Shown: positions 34,084 to 43,561 of the stretch, piece by piece
Numbering within the stretch: position 1 is the stretch's first letter
Layout of the letters: the number at the start of each line of letters is the position of its first letter
NCBI GenBank assembly: GCA_963708245.1
Contig: OY970201.1
Location: forward strand, 1,984,001 to 2,048,000
From: CAVYXK01 sp963708245
Lineage (GTDB): Bacteria > Pseudomonadota > Alphaproteobacteria > Acetobacterales > Acetobacteraceae
Reading direction: 5' to 3'
Length of the DNA: 64,000 bases
The notes under the pieces: model-generated
What the model saw: the letters and a program-made list of their open reading frames with translations, nothing else
Databases searched by the model: none
What the model was told of the DNA's origin: nothing
Program-made: the position numbers and the translations under genes

Positions 34084-34815
34084 GGCATGGTTCTGGAGGA
34101 GGGTCTGCCGGTAGAGACGCTTCGGCTTGTCGCCGCCAGCATGCAGCGCATGGCGGAGCGCGCCGGCGTGGCGATCGTTACCGGCGATACCAAAGTGGTG
34201 GAGCGGGGTGCGGCCGACAAGCTGTTCATCAACACCGCAGGCATCGGCGTCATCCCCGCCGGTGTCTCCGTGTCGGCGTCGAACGCGCGTCCGGGTGACG
34301 CGGTCATCGTCAGCGGCGTGCTCGGCGATCATGGTGTGGCGATCCTGATCGCGCGCAACCAGCTCGCGCTGGAGGCGGCGGTGGAGAGCGACTGCCAACC
34401 GTTGGACGGCCTAGTAGCGGCGATGCTCGAAGCCTGCCCTGCGATGCGCTGCCTGCGCGATGCGACGCGCGGCGGCGTCGCCACGGTGCTGAACGAGTTC
34501 GCCCGCGGCTCCAGGGCCGGCATCCGCATCCGCGAGCGCGACCTGCCGATCCGTGAGACGGTGCGTGGAGCCTGCGAGATTCTCGGGCTCGATCCGCTGT
34601 ATCTGGCGAATGAAGGGAAGCTGGTGGCGGTGGTGCCGAGCAAGGACGCCGATCGCGTGCTGGCCGCCATGCGTGCATTGGCGACGGGCGCGGACGCCGC
34701 GATCATCGGCGAGGTGACGCGCGATCCGGATGCGATGGTGGTGATGGAGACCGCCTTCGGCGGCGAGCGCATCGTCGATACGCTGGTCGGCGAGCAGTTG
34801 CCGCGGATCTGCTGA
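34084..34815 (+). pseudogene. hypE: hypE, N-terminal third deleted
   Basis: The sequence from MVLEEGLPVETLRLVAASMQ to the end is clearly HypE, including GDTKVVERGAADKLFINTAG, LRDATRGGVATVLNEFA and the C-terminal active tail ending in Cys (GEQLPRIC). Complete HypE has roughly 110 more residues in front, including the ATP-binding segment, which are absent. The ATG at 34087 is only an internal codon. With hypD missing between the SIS stump and this gene, one deletion explains all three losses. Confidence 0.85.
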
Positions 34816-34816
34816 G

Positions 34817-35143
34817 ATGCACGAGCTGGCCATTGCCACGGCTGTCGTCGATGCCTGCGCCGAGCGTGCCGCCGGAGCCCGCGTGCTGCGCGTCTGCGTG
34901 GAGATTGGCCAACTGAGCGCGGTGCTGCCGGATGCGCTGCGGTTCTGCTTCGAGGTCTGCGCGCAGGACACCGCCATCGAGGGCGCCGAGTTGGAGATCA
35001 CGGAAGTGCCGGGCCGCGCCCGGTGCGATGCCTGTGGCGAGGTGGTGGCGCTGGCGGTGCCGTGGGGGTGCTGCGGCTGCGGCGGCATGCTGCGAATCAT
35101 CGCCGGCAAAGAGCTGCGGGTGAAGGAGATGGAGGTCGCCTGA
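34817..35143 (+). CDS. hypA: Nickel-insertion protein HypA
   Basis: A 108-residue nickel chaperone with the conserved start MHELAIATAVVDAC (Ni-binding His2) and a zinc site made of RCDACGEV and WGCCGCGGML. Intact. It starts one base after the hypE stop and overlaps hypB by one base. Confidence 0.95.
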   Translation: MHELAIATAVVDACAERAAGARVLRVCVEIGQLSAVLPDALRFCFEVCAQDTAIEGAELEITEVPGRARCDACGEVVALAVPWGCCGCGGMLRIIAGKELRVKEMEVA

Positions 35144-35925
35144 TGTGCACGACATGCGGCTGCGGCTCGGACGCGATCACCATCGACGGCACAGCGCCGC
35201 ACGGCGAGCACCATCACGCACATGAGCACGATCATCACCACGATGATCCGCGGCCCGCGAGCCGGACGGTGTCGCTGGAGCAGGACATCCTGGCCAAGAA
35301 CCAACTATTTGCCGAGCGCAACCGTGGCTGGTTCAGCGGACGCGAGGTGCTGGCGGTGAACCTGATGAGTTCGCCGGGAGCCGGAAAGACCAGCATCCTG
35401 GAACGCACGATCCGTGAGTTGCGGCAGACGGTCCCGATCAGCGTGTTGGAGGGCGACCAGGCCGGCTCGATCGACGCCGAGCGAATCCGCGCCGCGGGTG
35501 CCCCCGTGGTACAGATCAACACTGGCACCGGCTGTCATCTTGACGCGCATATGGTTGCGCATGGCCTCGAACGTTTGGCGCCGCCACGCGGCTCGGTGCT
35601 GCTGATCGAGAATGTCGGCAATCTCGTCTGCCCGGCCTTGTTCGATCTCGGCGAGCAGGCGCGCGTAGTTGTGATGTCGGTCACCGAGGGCGACGACAAG
35701 CCGCTGAAATACCCGCACATGTTCCAAGCCGGAGACATGCTTCTGGTCAACAAGGTCGACCTGCTGCCATATGTTCGTTTCGACATGGCGCGTTGCGCCG
35801 CGCATGCGCGAGAGGTCAACCCCAGGCTTCAGATTCTGCACCTCTCGGCGGAGACCGGCGAGGGCATGCAGGACTGGTATCGCTGGTTGTCGAGCCGGCT
35901 TGCCACGGTGGGGTCAGGGATGTGA
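35143..35925 (+). CDS. hypB: Nickel-binding GTPase HypB
   Basis: A 260-residue SIMIBI GTPase for nickel delivery. It begins MCTTCGCGSDAITI (high-affinity N-terminal Cys motif), then a His-rich nickel-storage stretch at about residues 24-35, the Walker A NLMSSPGAGKTSILE and NKVDLLPY. Intact. The stop overlaps the GTG of the nickel permease gene. Confidence 0.96.
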   Translation: MCTTCGCGSDAITIDGTAPHGEHHHAHEHDHHHDDPRPASRTVSLEQDILAKNQLFAERNRGWFSGREVLAVNLMSSPGAGKTSILERTIRELRQTVPISVLEGDQAGSIDAERIRAAGAPVVQINTGTGCHLDAHMVAHGLERLAPPRGSVLLIENVGNLVCPALFDLGEQARVVVMSVTEGDDKPLKYPHMFQAGDMLLVNKVDLLPYVRFDMARCAAHAREVNPRLQILHLSAETGEGMQDWYRWLSSRLATVGSGM

Positions 35926-36179
35926 ACCGGCCGCTTGGCGCCGATCTCGCCGATTCTGCCGGTGCTTTCCGGCGCCGCCTGGCGATGCTTTACACGGTGC
36001 TCATTGCCGCGAACGTGGGTGCCTGGCTATGGGCCTGGGCCGCCTTCGCGGACCGGCCCGCGCTACTGGGCCTCGCGTTGCTGGCCTGGGTGTTCGGGCT
36101 GCGACACGCGGTCGATGCGGACCACATCGCGGCGATCGACAAGGGGTCATCGGACGATTTGTTCAAAACTGCACGGTAA
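35922..36179 (+). pseudogene. Nickel/cobalt permease (NiCoT family), truncated by a mobile-element end
   Basis: The first 70 residues show two hydrophobic helices and the NiCoT signature LRHAVDADHIAAID (H-x4-D-H, Ni/Co selectivity). The gene is cut right after AAID at 36142, where a Tn3-type GGGG terminal repeat begins; the frame then adds 13 foreign residues and stops. The remaining six helices are lost. Confidence 0.85.
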
Positions 36180-36348
36180 GCCCATTGCGCCCATGCCGGA
36201 GAAACCGGCGGTTTTGAAATAGGTCTGTGAAAGCCTGAACCACCCGGAAATGCGTGGCGCGGCAGCTCCGTTCACATACGAGCGCGGTCTATCAAATCAA
36301 GAGTTTCCGCGCTAGCGTGCAATTTTGAACAAATCGTGTGCCGAGGCC
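36143..36348. mobile_element. ~206-bp miniature element with Tn3-type terminal inverted repeats (TIME-like)
   Basis: The left end starts GGGGTCATCGGACGATTTGT and ends TGCACGGTAAG at 36180, the 38-bp shape of Tn3/Tn21-type ends. The right end (36311-36348, reverse strand) shares ACGATTTGTTCAAAA and TGCACG, with a degraded outer tip (GGCCTCGGC). About 130 non-coding bases lie between. No 5-bp target duplication is visible, so the borders have since been rearranged. Confidence 0.65.
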
Positions 36349-36458
36349 TTGGATGCCCACGCCGATCGGGCTCCATGCGGGCGGCGGCGCACCACCCTAT
36401 CGGTGGTTCGTGAATGGCGCGCCGCTGCCTCCGCCGCCGCTCGGACTCACCCTCAACT
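36349..36458 (+). pseudogene. pbpC: Fragment of a penicillin-binding protein 1C C-terminal domain
   Basis: The frame PIGLHAGGGAPPYRWFVNGA plus PLPPPPLG resembles the BiPBP C-terminal beta domain (L.A.GG.PP..W.VNG.P) of PBP1C. It lies trapped between the TIME-like element and the Tn3 transposon, which interrupts it after LGLTLNW. No other part of the gene is in the window. Confidence 0.45.
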
Positions 36459-36514
36459 GGGCCGGAAGTAACGGAACGCTCGGCAGGTACGCACAAGCGG
36501 ACAAGTCATGAACA

Positions 36515-39498
36515 TCAGGCTGCCTTTGGGAGGCTGTGGGATGCGGTCCTGAGCGGTCGCAATCCGTCACGGTTTTCCGTGATCTGCTCCAGGGCGGCCC
36601 ATACATAATCACCCGTGAGATTGACGTGTTCCCAGGCGAGTGGGGACAGGTGGGCGAGGAGCTGGTCGGGGACCTCCTCGACCTCGCGCAGAGCGGCAAT
36701 GGCGCGCTCAAGGTATCGGGTATTCCAGAGGATAATCGCGGTGACGAGGAGGTTGAGGCCGGAGGCGCGGTGCTGCTGGTTCTCGTAGGTCCGATCGCGG
36801 ATTTCGCCAAGGCGATGGATGAAGACCGCCCGGGCCAGGCTGTTGCGTGACTCGCCCTTGTTGAGTTCCCGGCTGGTTTCGCGGCGCAGTTCCGGATCCT
36901 CCAACCAGTCGAGAGTGAACAATGTGCGTTCCAGCCGCCCCAGCTCGCGGAGCGCCGCGGCGACACCGTTCTGGCGCGGGTATGAGGCCAGCTGACGCAG
37001 GATGAGCGACGCTGTCACGGTACCTGTTCGGATGGAGGCGGCAACCCGCAGGATGTCCGACCAATGGTGCGGATGAGCGCGACGTTGATGCGTCCGGCGA
37101 TCAGAGGTTCGAGCGAGGGATAATTCGACGCCTTGCCGAAGCTGTAGAGGCGCCGGCTCTTCAGGTCCGGGATACGCGGCGCGAACTGGAACCCGAGCAA
37201 CGAACATAGTGCGAAGACATGGTCGGAATCGCCGCCGCCATCGGTGTGATGACGACGAGCTGTGACATCACTCTGGTGATAGAGCAGCCCGTCGAGTACA
37301 TGCACGGCTTCGCTGGCGGTTGCCGCGATCACCTTGGTGTGGAACGGGGCGTAGCGGTCGGAGAGATGCGTGTAGAACTTGACCCCGGGGTCGTCGCCGT
37401 AATGGGCGTTGTGGCTGCTAGCGTTGCGACCGAAGCCGCCGGCCCGGAAGAACTGACCGTCCGACGATGATGCCAGGCCGTCGCCGAACGTTGCGGCGAG
37501 CGGCTCACGTTGCTGCTGATCGACCAGGCGCTGAAGCGCCAGGGCATAGGTCTCGTCGCGGATGTGCCAATCTGCTGTCCAAGCCAACTGGCCGAGACTG
37601 GCGACACTGCAAGCTTCGGCCATGCGCGTCAGCCCGAGGTTGAGCCCGTCGGCGAGGATGCCTGCCATGAGGATGTGCGGATCGGCGGCGGTCTCGCCGG
37701 TCCGCAGATGAGTGAAGCAGTCGGTGAACAGCGTCCATCGCGCCACCTCCGACAGGAGATCGGTGACGCGAACGCGTGGCAGCATGGCATAGAGACGCTC
37801 GGCAAGGGCCTCTGCCTCCGGCGGCGTTGACTTCTCGATCGGCGTGATCTTGAGCACGCCCTTTTCGAGCGTGACATCCGGCAACAAGCCTCCCATTGCC
37901 TTGATGTCGATTGCCGCCAGCCGTTCGTCGAGGAGAGCGCGACGAGCGGCGATGAAGCGATCAAGGTCGGGGTCAACGGCGATCGGCAGAGTGCCGCTTC
38001 GCTTAAACTCCTGCAGCGTGTCGTGGGAGATGAGCCGTTCCTCGAACGACCTGTATCGCCGGCTACCCACCACCCAGACGTCGCCGGCACGCAATCGGTC
38101 GCGCAGTTCCGATAGCACGCACAGCTCGTAGTAGCGCCGATCGATGACGCCATCGGACAGCACGTGCCGCGCCCATCGCTCTCGAACGAAGCTGATCGGC
38201 GCCGCCTTGGGCAGGTCAAGCGAGGCCGCGCGATTCATGTCGCGCAACATGTCGATGGCACGCATGAGCGGTGCAGCGGCTGGCACGCTCTGGAAGTCAG
38301 ATGCATCGAGAAACGTGGGGGCCCAGCGACGGATGCCAGCATAATGCTCGCCCAGCATCTGGTAAGCGTCGAACTCTTCCGATCGCGCCAGTGCTTCAGC
38401 CTCCGCCACGGTCGTGCGGAAGCGGTCCCAGGAGATGACCGTGGCGATCGCGTCGAACGCATCCTGTTTACTGTCGCGCGCGGCAATCAGTGCGGTGCCA
38501 ACCCGAGCGTAGAGGCGGACCTTCTCGTTGATGGCACGAGCATCGGACTGGAACGCCCGGGCGTGCTTCCCTTCGGCCTTGCGGAACATCGTCCCAATCA
38601 GCCGGTCGAACAGGTCGACTGCCTGATCGGTCAGGCTGGCGGTGAGGTCGAGCGTGACCGCGACCAGGGTGGCATGACGGCGCTGGCGTTCAAAGCCGGC
38701 CACGTGCCGCACTGTGGTGCGGCCGGCTTCACGTGCGACTTGCGCGAGGCGTGCCTGATGGACGCGGTGGCCGCGTCCGGGGTCGATGCCGACTGCCCGG
38801 GCGTGAGCCAGGCGCTCGATTAAGCCCAGGATCGCAAGCGGCTTCGTTGCTTCCGGCATCTGGCGCAGCCAGGCAAGCCAGCTTTGGCTGTTCTCCCTTC
38901 GGTGTTGCGTCAACTCGTCCAGACGACGGCGCTGAGCGGCAGACAACCCATCGGTCAGCCGACGCTGGACCTCTCGACGCGCCTGGTAGCGAACGTCGAC
39001 ACAGAGGCGCTCAAGTGTGCCGGGCAACGGTACGACGATCCGCCGTTGCCGGCATTCCTCCATCACCAGCCCAGCGAGATGAGCAAGCCGATCGTCCTCA
39101 ATCGCATGCGGCAGAAGCCAGCTTGCCAATTCGGCCGCGGAACGCGTGCCGAAGGGATACAATCTAAGCCGATCCTGCAGTTCAGCGGCATGACGCTGTC
39201 GGTTACGCTCAGCGGCAAGGTAGTCGTCAAAGGAGTCAGGAAGAACATCGATCTGCTCTGCGACGAACGAGAGCAGCGCTCCTGGCGGTCGCTCGCCCGT
39301 CTTCAGTGGACGGCCCGGATAACGGAGATAACAGAGCATGAGTGCCTGTCCGAGACGATTATGATCGCCACGAGAGCGACGGATCATCGCGAGATCCGCG
39401 GCGGACAGCGTGTAATGACGCAGCAGCTCACGTTGCTCTGTCGGCGGATCGAACAGCACTGCGATCTGGGCTTCGGTCAACTGCTGGCGTCGCGTCAC
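36515..39498 (-). pseudogene. tnpA: Tn3-family transposase with frameshift
   Basis: The N-terminal 800 or so residues (MTRRQQLTEAQIAVLFDPPT, DUF4158 region, through the catalytic part with VTARRHHTDGGGDSDHVFAL) are in one frame ending at 37015. The last 150 residues resume in another frame from HWSDILRVAASIRTGTVTAS to LPKAA at 36515. The break is near 37058-37066 (ALIRT/HHWSD) and equals one lost base. Total length, about 990 residues, is normal for Tn3 TnpA. As it stands the C-terminal catalytic Glu region is not translated, so the element cannot move itself. Confidence 0.88.
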
Positions 39499-39875
39499 TC
39501 ATGCCTCCCTGGACTTCGAGGCCGGCAGACCAGCCGATCCGGTCCAGAGAGTCGATAAGCGTGCTACGCTTGACGCCGAACGTCCGACAGACTGCGGCTT
39601 TGGTGACACCGCTGTTGAGCGCCGCGATCACCGCCGCGAGTTTCTCAGCATCGATCACGACAGGGCGGCCGCCTCGGCGACCGCGGCGGCGGGCAGCAGC
39701 GAGGCCGGCGTTGACGCGCTCCTGGGTCAGGGAACGCTCAAATTGTGCCAGTGCGCCGAAGACATGAAACAGGAATTCGCCCTGTGGCGTGGTGGTGTCC
39801 ATCTGCTCGGTAAGAGAGTGGAATGCGATGCCACGCGTCTTGAGCGGTCGAGACGCGTATGTAGCCGACAAGCAT
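39428..39875 (-). pseudogene. tnpR: Tn3 resolvase with internal deletion
   Basis: The start MLVGYIRVSTAQ at 39875 keeps the catalytic Ser (RVST). It is then joined, out of frame, to LKTRGIAFHSLTEQMDTTTP, which normally lies about 75 residues later, and continues with ALAQFERSLTQERVNAGLAA and the DNA-binding helix-turn-helix GVTKAAVCRTFGVKRSTL. The catalytic Arg region (DRLGRS) is gone. The 3' end overlaps the tnpA start. Confidence 0.85.
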
Positions 39876-39908
39876 GTGCGGAAAACCCTGTCGTCGGGGT
39901 TTCCGCAC
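39876..39908. repeat. Inverted repeat at the tnpR start
   Basis: Arms GTGCGGAAAACCC and GGGGTTTCCGCAC separated by seven bases, directly before the tnpR start codon. Position suits a resolution-site (res) subsite or tnpR/tnpA control element. Confidence 0.6.
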
Positions 39909-40190
39909 AATATCTCATTCCGACGTGGTTTGTCGTATAAATTCTTCGACCCCGACGAGGACATTTCGACCATCCGCCGGCAGGTGCCGGACACCCGCAC
40001 CATCGCAGCCTTCGACCGCCGCCCATGACCAACTGACTGATTTCCTTGAACGAGACGACAACCTCGTTCCCACTTTGTCCGCTTGTGCGTACCCGACGGG
40101 CGTTCCGTTACTTCCGGCCCATAGGGTGAGGTGGTCCCCGGAATTCGGACAGGTGGTTAAGCTTGGTTCGCCCTGAGAAGGACGGACCCG

Positions 40191-40475
40191 ATGACTGGGA
40201 AGCGGAAGCGCTACTCTGCTGAATTTAAAGCAAAGGTCGCTCTTGATGCGTTGCGTGGTGAACTAACGGTATCGCAACTGGTGGCGAAGCACAGTGTCCA
40301 CCAGACGATGATTTCGGCCTGGAAGCGGCAGGCTCTTGAAGGGCTGGCCGGGGTGTTTTCGGGACACCAGGCTGCGACGGAAGCGGCTCGGGAAGATGAG
40401 CTCGAGAAGCTGCACGCAAAGATCGGTCAGTTGCTGGTGGAACGGGATTTTTTGGCGAAGGCCTCCGGTCGATGA
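40191..40475 (+). CDS. IS3-family transposase OrfA
   Basis: A 94-residue DNA-binding protein with the helix-turn-helix KAKVALDALRGELTVSQLVA followed by HQTMISAWKRQAL and a leucine-zipper-like helix. OrfB starts in the ATGA overlap at its end. A run of six T at 40448-40453 lies where a -1 slip would yield the OrfAB fusion. Confidence 0.92.
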   Translation: MTGKRKRYSAEFKAKVALDALRGELTVSQLVAKHSVHQTMISAWKRQALEGLAGVFSGHQAATEAAREDELEKLHAKIGQLLVERDFLAKASGR

Positions 40476-41242
40476 GCCTGGACCGGAGGCGGCGGCTGAT
40501 CGATCCGGCGCAGCAGGAGCTGTCGATGGTGCGACAGTGCGAGCTGCTGTCGGTGAGCCGCTCGGGTTTGTATTACCAGCCGCGCGGCGAGACGGCGCTG
40601 AATCTGGCTCTGATGCGGCTGATCGACGAGCAATTCCTGGAGACGCCGTGGTATGGTGCCCGACAGATGGCGCGGCATCTGCGCCGCCAGGGCCGCATGG
40701 TCGGGCGCAAGCGGATGCGCCGACTAATGGGTCGGATGGGCCTGACGCCGATCTATCAGCCTCCGAGAACGACGGTGCCGCATCCGAGCCACCGGGTGTC
40801 TCCGTATCTGCTGCGAGGGCTGGCGATCGACCGGGCGGACCAGGTGTGGTGCGCGGATATCACGTATATCCCGATGCATCGGGGCTTTCTTTACCTTGTT
40901 GCGGTGATGGACTGGGCGACCCGGAAGGTGCTGTCCTGGCGGCTGTCGAACACACTGGACGTGGAGTTTTGCATTGAAGCTGCAGAGGAAGCGCTGGCAC
41001 GCTTCGGTCGGCCGGAGATCTTCAACACCGATCAGGGCAGCCAGTTCACCTCGCCGCAGTTCACCGGGCTGCTGGAGGCGGCGACGGTGCGCATCTCGAT
41101 GGACGGCCGGGGCCGTTGGATGGACAACGTGTTCATCGAGCGGCTGTGGCGCAGCCTGAAATACGAGTGCGTCTATCTGCATGCGTTCGAGACCGGGTCG
41201 GAGGCGAGAGCTGGGCTGGCGCGCTGGATCGGTTACTACAAT
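40472..41242 (+). pseudogene. IS3-family transposase OrfB, 5' part (interrupted)
   Basis: OrfB begins MSLDRRRRLIDPAQQELSMV, then the HTH_21 domain and the DDE core: WCADITYIPMHRGFLYLVAV (first Asp) and FNTDQGSQFTSPQFTG (second Asp), with the Glu expected in NVFIERLWRSLKYE. It stops being OrfB after ARWIGYYN at 41242, where the serine-recombinase element is inserted. The rest of the gene resumes at 43913. Confidence 0.9.
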
Positions 41243-41265
41243 TGCTCATCACAACGCACATTTCG

Positions 41266-43338
41266 CTATGTCGTTGAGGAGAAGAGATTTTGTTGGAGCG
41301 CGTCCGGTAACGCGGGGTGTCTTGGGTGGGCCTTGGCGCGCAGGGCAAGGCCGCGGGCGGCGGTGCTGTCGAGATCAGCGCGGCTGAAGATCCAGGGGCC
41401 ATTCTCCAGGGGATGCGTAGCGTCGATCTCGCCCCGTTCCACAGCCAGTCGCAAGGTGCGCGGCGCAACACCCACAATGGCGGCAGCCTCGCCAAGATTG
41501 AGCCAGGGTTCAACGCCGTCTGCCGCCTCACAGTACACCGGGATCCGATAGCTGGATCGTAATGCAGTCACGCGTTCCCGGGTCCAGCGATTACCATGAC
41601 CTGTCTTGAGACTGTTGCGGTTGAGAGTCCCCGCGATGACGTCGTCCCGGGCGATCAACGCCAGGGCGCGCACGGCCTTGACGATGTCGGCAGACGTACT
41701 GTTGCGCTGTCCCCGCCGCCGCCGTGGCAGCCGGTGCTGAGTATGGATTCCGCCTACCCAGTGGATGGTCAGGACGATCTCCGACGTGGCGTCATCGAGG
41801 TCGGCCATGGCTTCGTGGATGACAGTGCGCACAATTCGCTTCTTGAGCCGCGCATCCGTCGTCGGTGCTGACCAGACAGTCTGGAAGTCCTCGGCCAGCG
41901 CGGTGAAGGAGATCGGCGCGAGGTCGAGCCGAGGCTGTGCCGCGGCGTCATGATCGGCAATCCGCTTCTCGAACTCGGCCACGCGGGTGAGGGCGCGGTT
42001 CCAGCGAGCCTCCAACTCGCCAGCGACGAAGCGGTTCTCGGGATCGGCCGCGTCATATTGTCGGAAGGCCCGATCGGCGGCGTACCGCGCCGCCTCGAGG
42101 TCGCGGACCATGGCCTCCCGCGCCTCGTCACGCTGTACCGTGGCCTGTGCCTCGGCCGCTCGTGCGGCTTGCACGGCGGCGGGCCGTAGGACGGTGAGCA
42201 GTGCCGCTTCGACGACATCATCGACACGCAGCCCGCCGAATGCGATGCAATTGGGCTCCCCGCAATCGAGTCTTCCACGAACACATGCATAACGAGGAAT
42301 CTGACCCTTGGCCCCCGTGTACTGCACGATGAGCTTCCGACCGCAACGACAGCATCGCAGCAGCCCTGACAACAGCGCCGAACCGTGCTTGGGCGCGCCG
42401 CGAGTTCCGGGAGTCGGAACGTTCTCGCTCACCATCTTCCGGATCGTCTCCGCGCGGTCCCAATCGACATAACCTTGGTGCGCACCCGGCTGCAACGCCA
42501 GCCATTCCGCGCGCGGCTTGCGCCGGGCACGCGCCTTGGCTCCCGCACCGCCATATTGCACCGAGACGCCCGTCTTACCGTACGCGTACGCGCCCCCATA
42601 GGCAGGATTGGCGATGAACTCGTGGAGGGTCGAATACCGTGGGCGACGCCACTCGATCGGCCCGCCATTGATCCTGGTCGGCAAATCAAGCTTGTGCTCG
42701 AGGAACCAAAACAGCGCCTGCCGCACACTGCCAAGTTCGGCGACCTTGTCGATGGCGAGCATGATCGCCGCCTGGACACGACGGTCGGGATCCTTCTCCA
42801 GCCGGTCGCCCACCTTAACGAAGCCAACAGGCGCCGCGACGACGAGTTCACCGCGCCGTGCCTTCTCATAGCGCGCAGACAGTGAGCGCTGCCGCAGCAG
42901 ATCAAGCTCGTACTCGTTGAGGCTCCCTTTCAACCCCAAGAGCAACCGGTCATTGCCTTGTCGCGGCGCATAGACGGCCTCCTGATCGACGAGCAGTGTA
43001 TCAACCACACGGCACATCTCGACAAGCTGCTGCCAATCGCGGCTGTTGCGTGCAAAGCGCGAGACCTCTCGAGCTGCCACCGCACCGACCTTGCCGAGGC
43101 AAACTTCGGCGACCATGCGTTCGAAGCCGGCGCGCGTGGTTCCGCCCGCTGCCGAACAGCCAAGGTCCTCATCGATGACTTCGATCTCCGACCAGCCAAG
43201 CTGTACAAGGCGGTCACGCATGGCGTACTGAAGGACCTGGCTCTCGCGGTTGTGCTGAACCTGATGGGCGGAGGACTGGCGGATATAGAGCACAGCCTTG
43301 CGCGCCCGGTGCTGCGCTCCGATCTTGTCAGCGCTCAT
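41266..43338 (-). CDS. Large serine recombinase
   Basis: A 690-residue recombinase. The N-terminal resolvase domain has the catalytic Ser in AVLYIRQSSAHQVQHNRES and the Arg-rich motif REVSRFARNSRDW. The Recombinase domain follows (HEFIANPAYGGAYAYGKTG), then the zinc ribbon LLRCCRCGRKLIVQY with YACVRGRLDCGEPNC and a coiled coil near 400-450. A MerR-like C-terminal helix-turn-helix (NLGEAAAIVGVAPRTLRLAV) is an addition not found in phage integrases. It presumably moves the element that carries it. Intact. Confidence 0.92.
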   Translation of the reverse strand: MSADKIGAQHRARKAVLYIRQSSAHQVQHNRESQVLQYAMRDRLVQLGWSEIEVIDEDLGCSAAGGTTRAGFERMVAEVCLGKVGAVAAREVSRFARNSRDWQQLVEMCRVVDTLLVDQEAVYAPRQGNDRLLLGLKGSLNEYELDLLRQRSLSARYEKARRGELVVAAPVGFVKVGDRLEKDPDRRVQAAIMLAIDKVAELGSVRQALFWFLEHKLDLPTRINGGPIEWRRPRYSTLHEFIANPAYGGAYAYGKTGVSVQYGGAGAKARARRKPRAEWLALQPGAHQGYVDWDRAETIRKMVSENVPTPGTRGAPKHGSALLSGLLRCCRCGRKLIVQYTGAKGQIPRYACVRGRLDCGEPNCIAFGGLRVDDVVEAALLTVLRPAAVQAARAAEAQATVQRDEAREAMVRDLEAARYAADRAFRQYDAADPENRFVAGELEARWNRALTRVAEFEKRIADHDAAAQPRLDLAPISFTALAEDFQTVWSAPTTDARLKKRIVRTVIHEAMADLDDATSEIVLTIHWVGGIHTQHRLPRRRRGQRNSTSADIVKAVRALALIARDDVIAGTLNRNSLKTGHGNRWTRERVTALRSSYRIPVYCEAADGVEPWLNLGEAAAIVGVAPRTLRLAVERGEIDATHPLENGPWIFSRADLDSTAARGLALRAKAHPRHPALPDALQQNLFSSTT

Positions 43339-43561
43339 CGCTGTCGCCCTCCGGGGGCTCGTCCAACTCCTGGCGCGCGCCGCCGGCGTGTGCGATCAGC
43401 AATAGGGTGAGTAGGTCGGCCAGCGTCTGCCGCGCCTGATCCGGCAGCGCGCTCCATCTCTGTGCTCCGTCCAATTCCGGTAGCGGACTCAGCAGACAAA
43501 GATCGAGTTGATGTAGTGGCGGTCGGGGCCGGCGACGAAGCTGCTGCATGGCGATCTCCAC
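43328..43561 (-). CDS. Small accessory protein of the recombinase element (77 aa)
   Basis: A frame from MEIAMQQLRRRPRPPLHQLD to EPPEGDSDER, overlapping the recombinase start by 11 bases. The middle (LPDQARQTLADLLTLLLIAH) looks helical. Small proteins of this layout precede recombinases of this kind; function unknown. Confidence 0.55.
   Translation of the reverse strand: MEIAMQQLRRRPRPPLHQLDLCLLSPLPELDGAQRWSALPDQARQTLADLLTLLLIAHAGGARQELDEPPEGDSDER

Larger units (their letters stand above)
36459..40120. mobile_element. Tn3-family transposon (3.66 kb), degenerate
   Basis: Inverted terminal repeats of about 47 bp bound it: GGGCCGGAAGTAACGGAACG at 36459 and its complement CGTTCCGTTACTTCCGGCCC ending at 40120, both continuing to GCACAAGCGGACAA. 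Inside are a minus-strand tnpA and tnpR, both damaged, and no cargo. Flanking five-base sequences (CAACT and ATAGG) differ, so no target duplication survives. Confidence 0.9.

Noticed and set aside
38164..38823. 219-aa plus-strand frame inside tnpA
   Set aside because: Opposite to a recognised Tn3 transposase domain and without a family of its own.
39789..40028. 79-aa plus-strand frame in the Tn3 right end (ending TRTIAAFDRRP)
   Set aside because: It crosses the tnpR start and hairpin; no family recognised and no ribosome site, so not reported as a gene.
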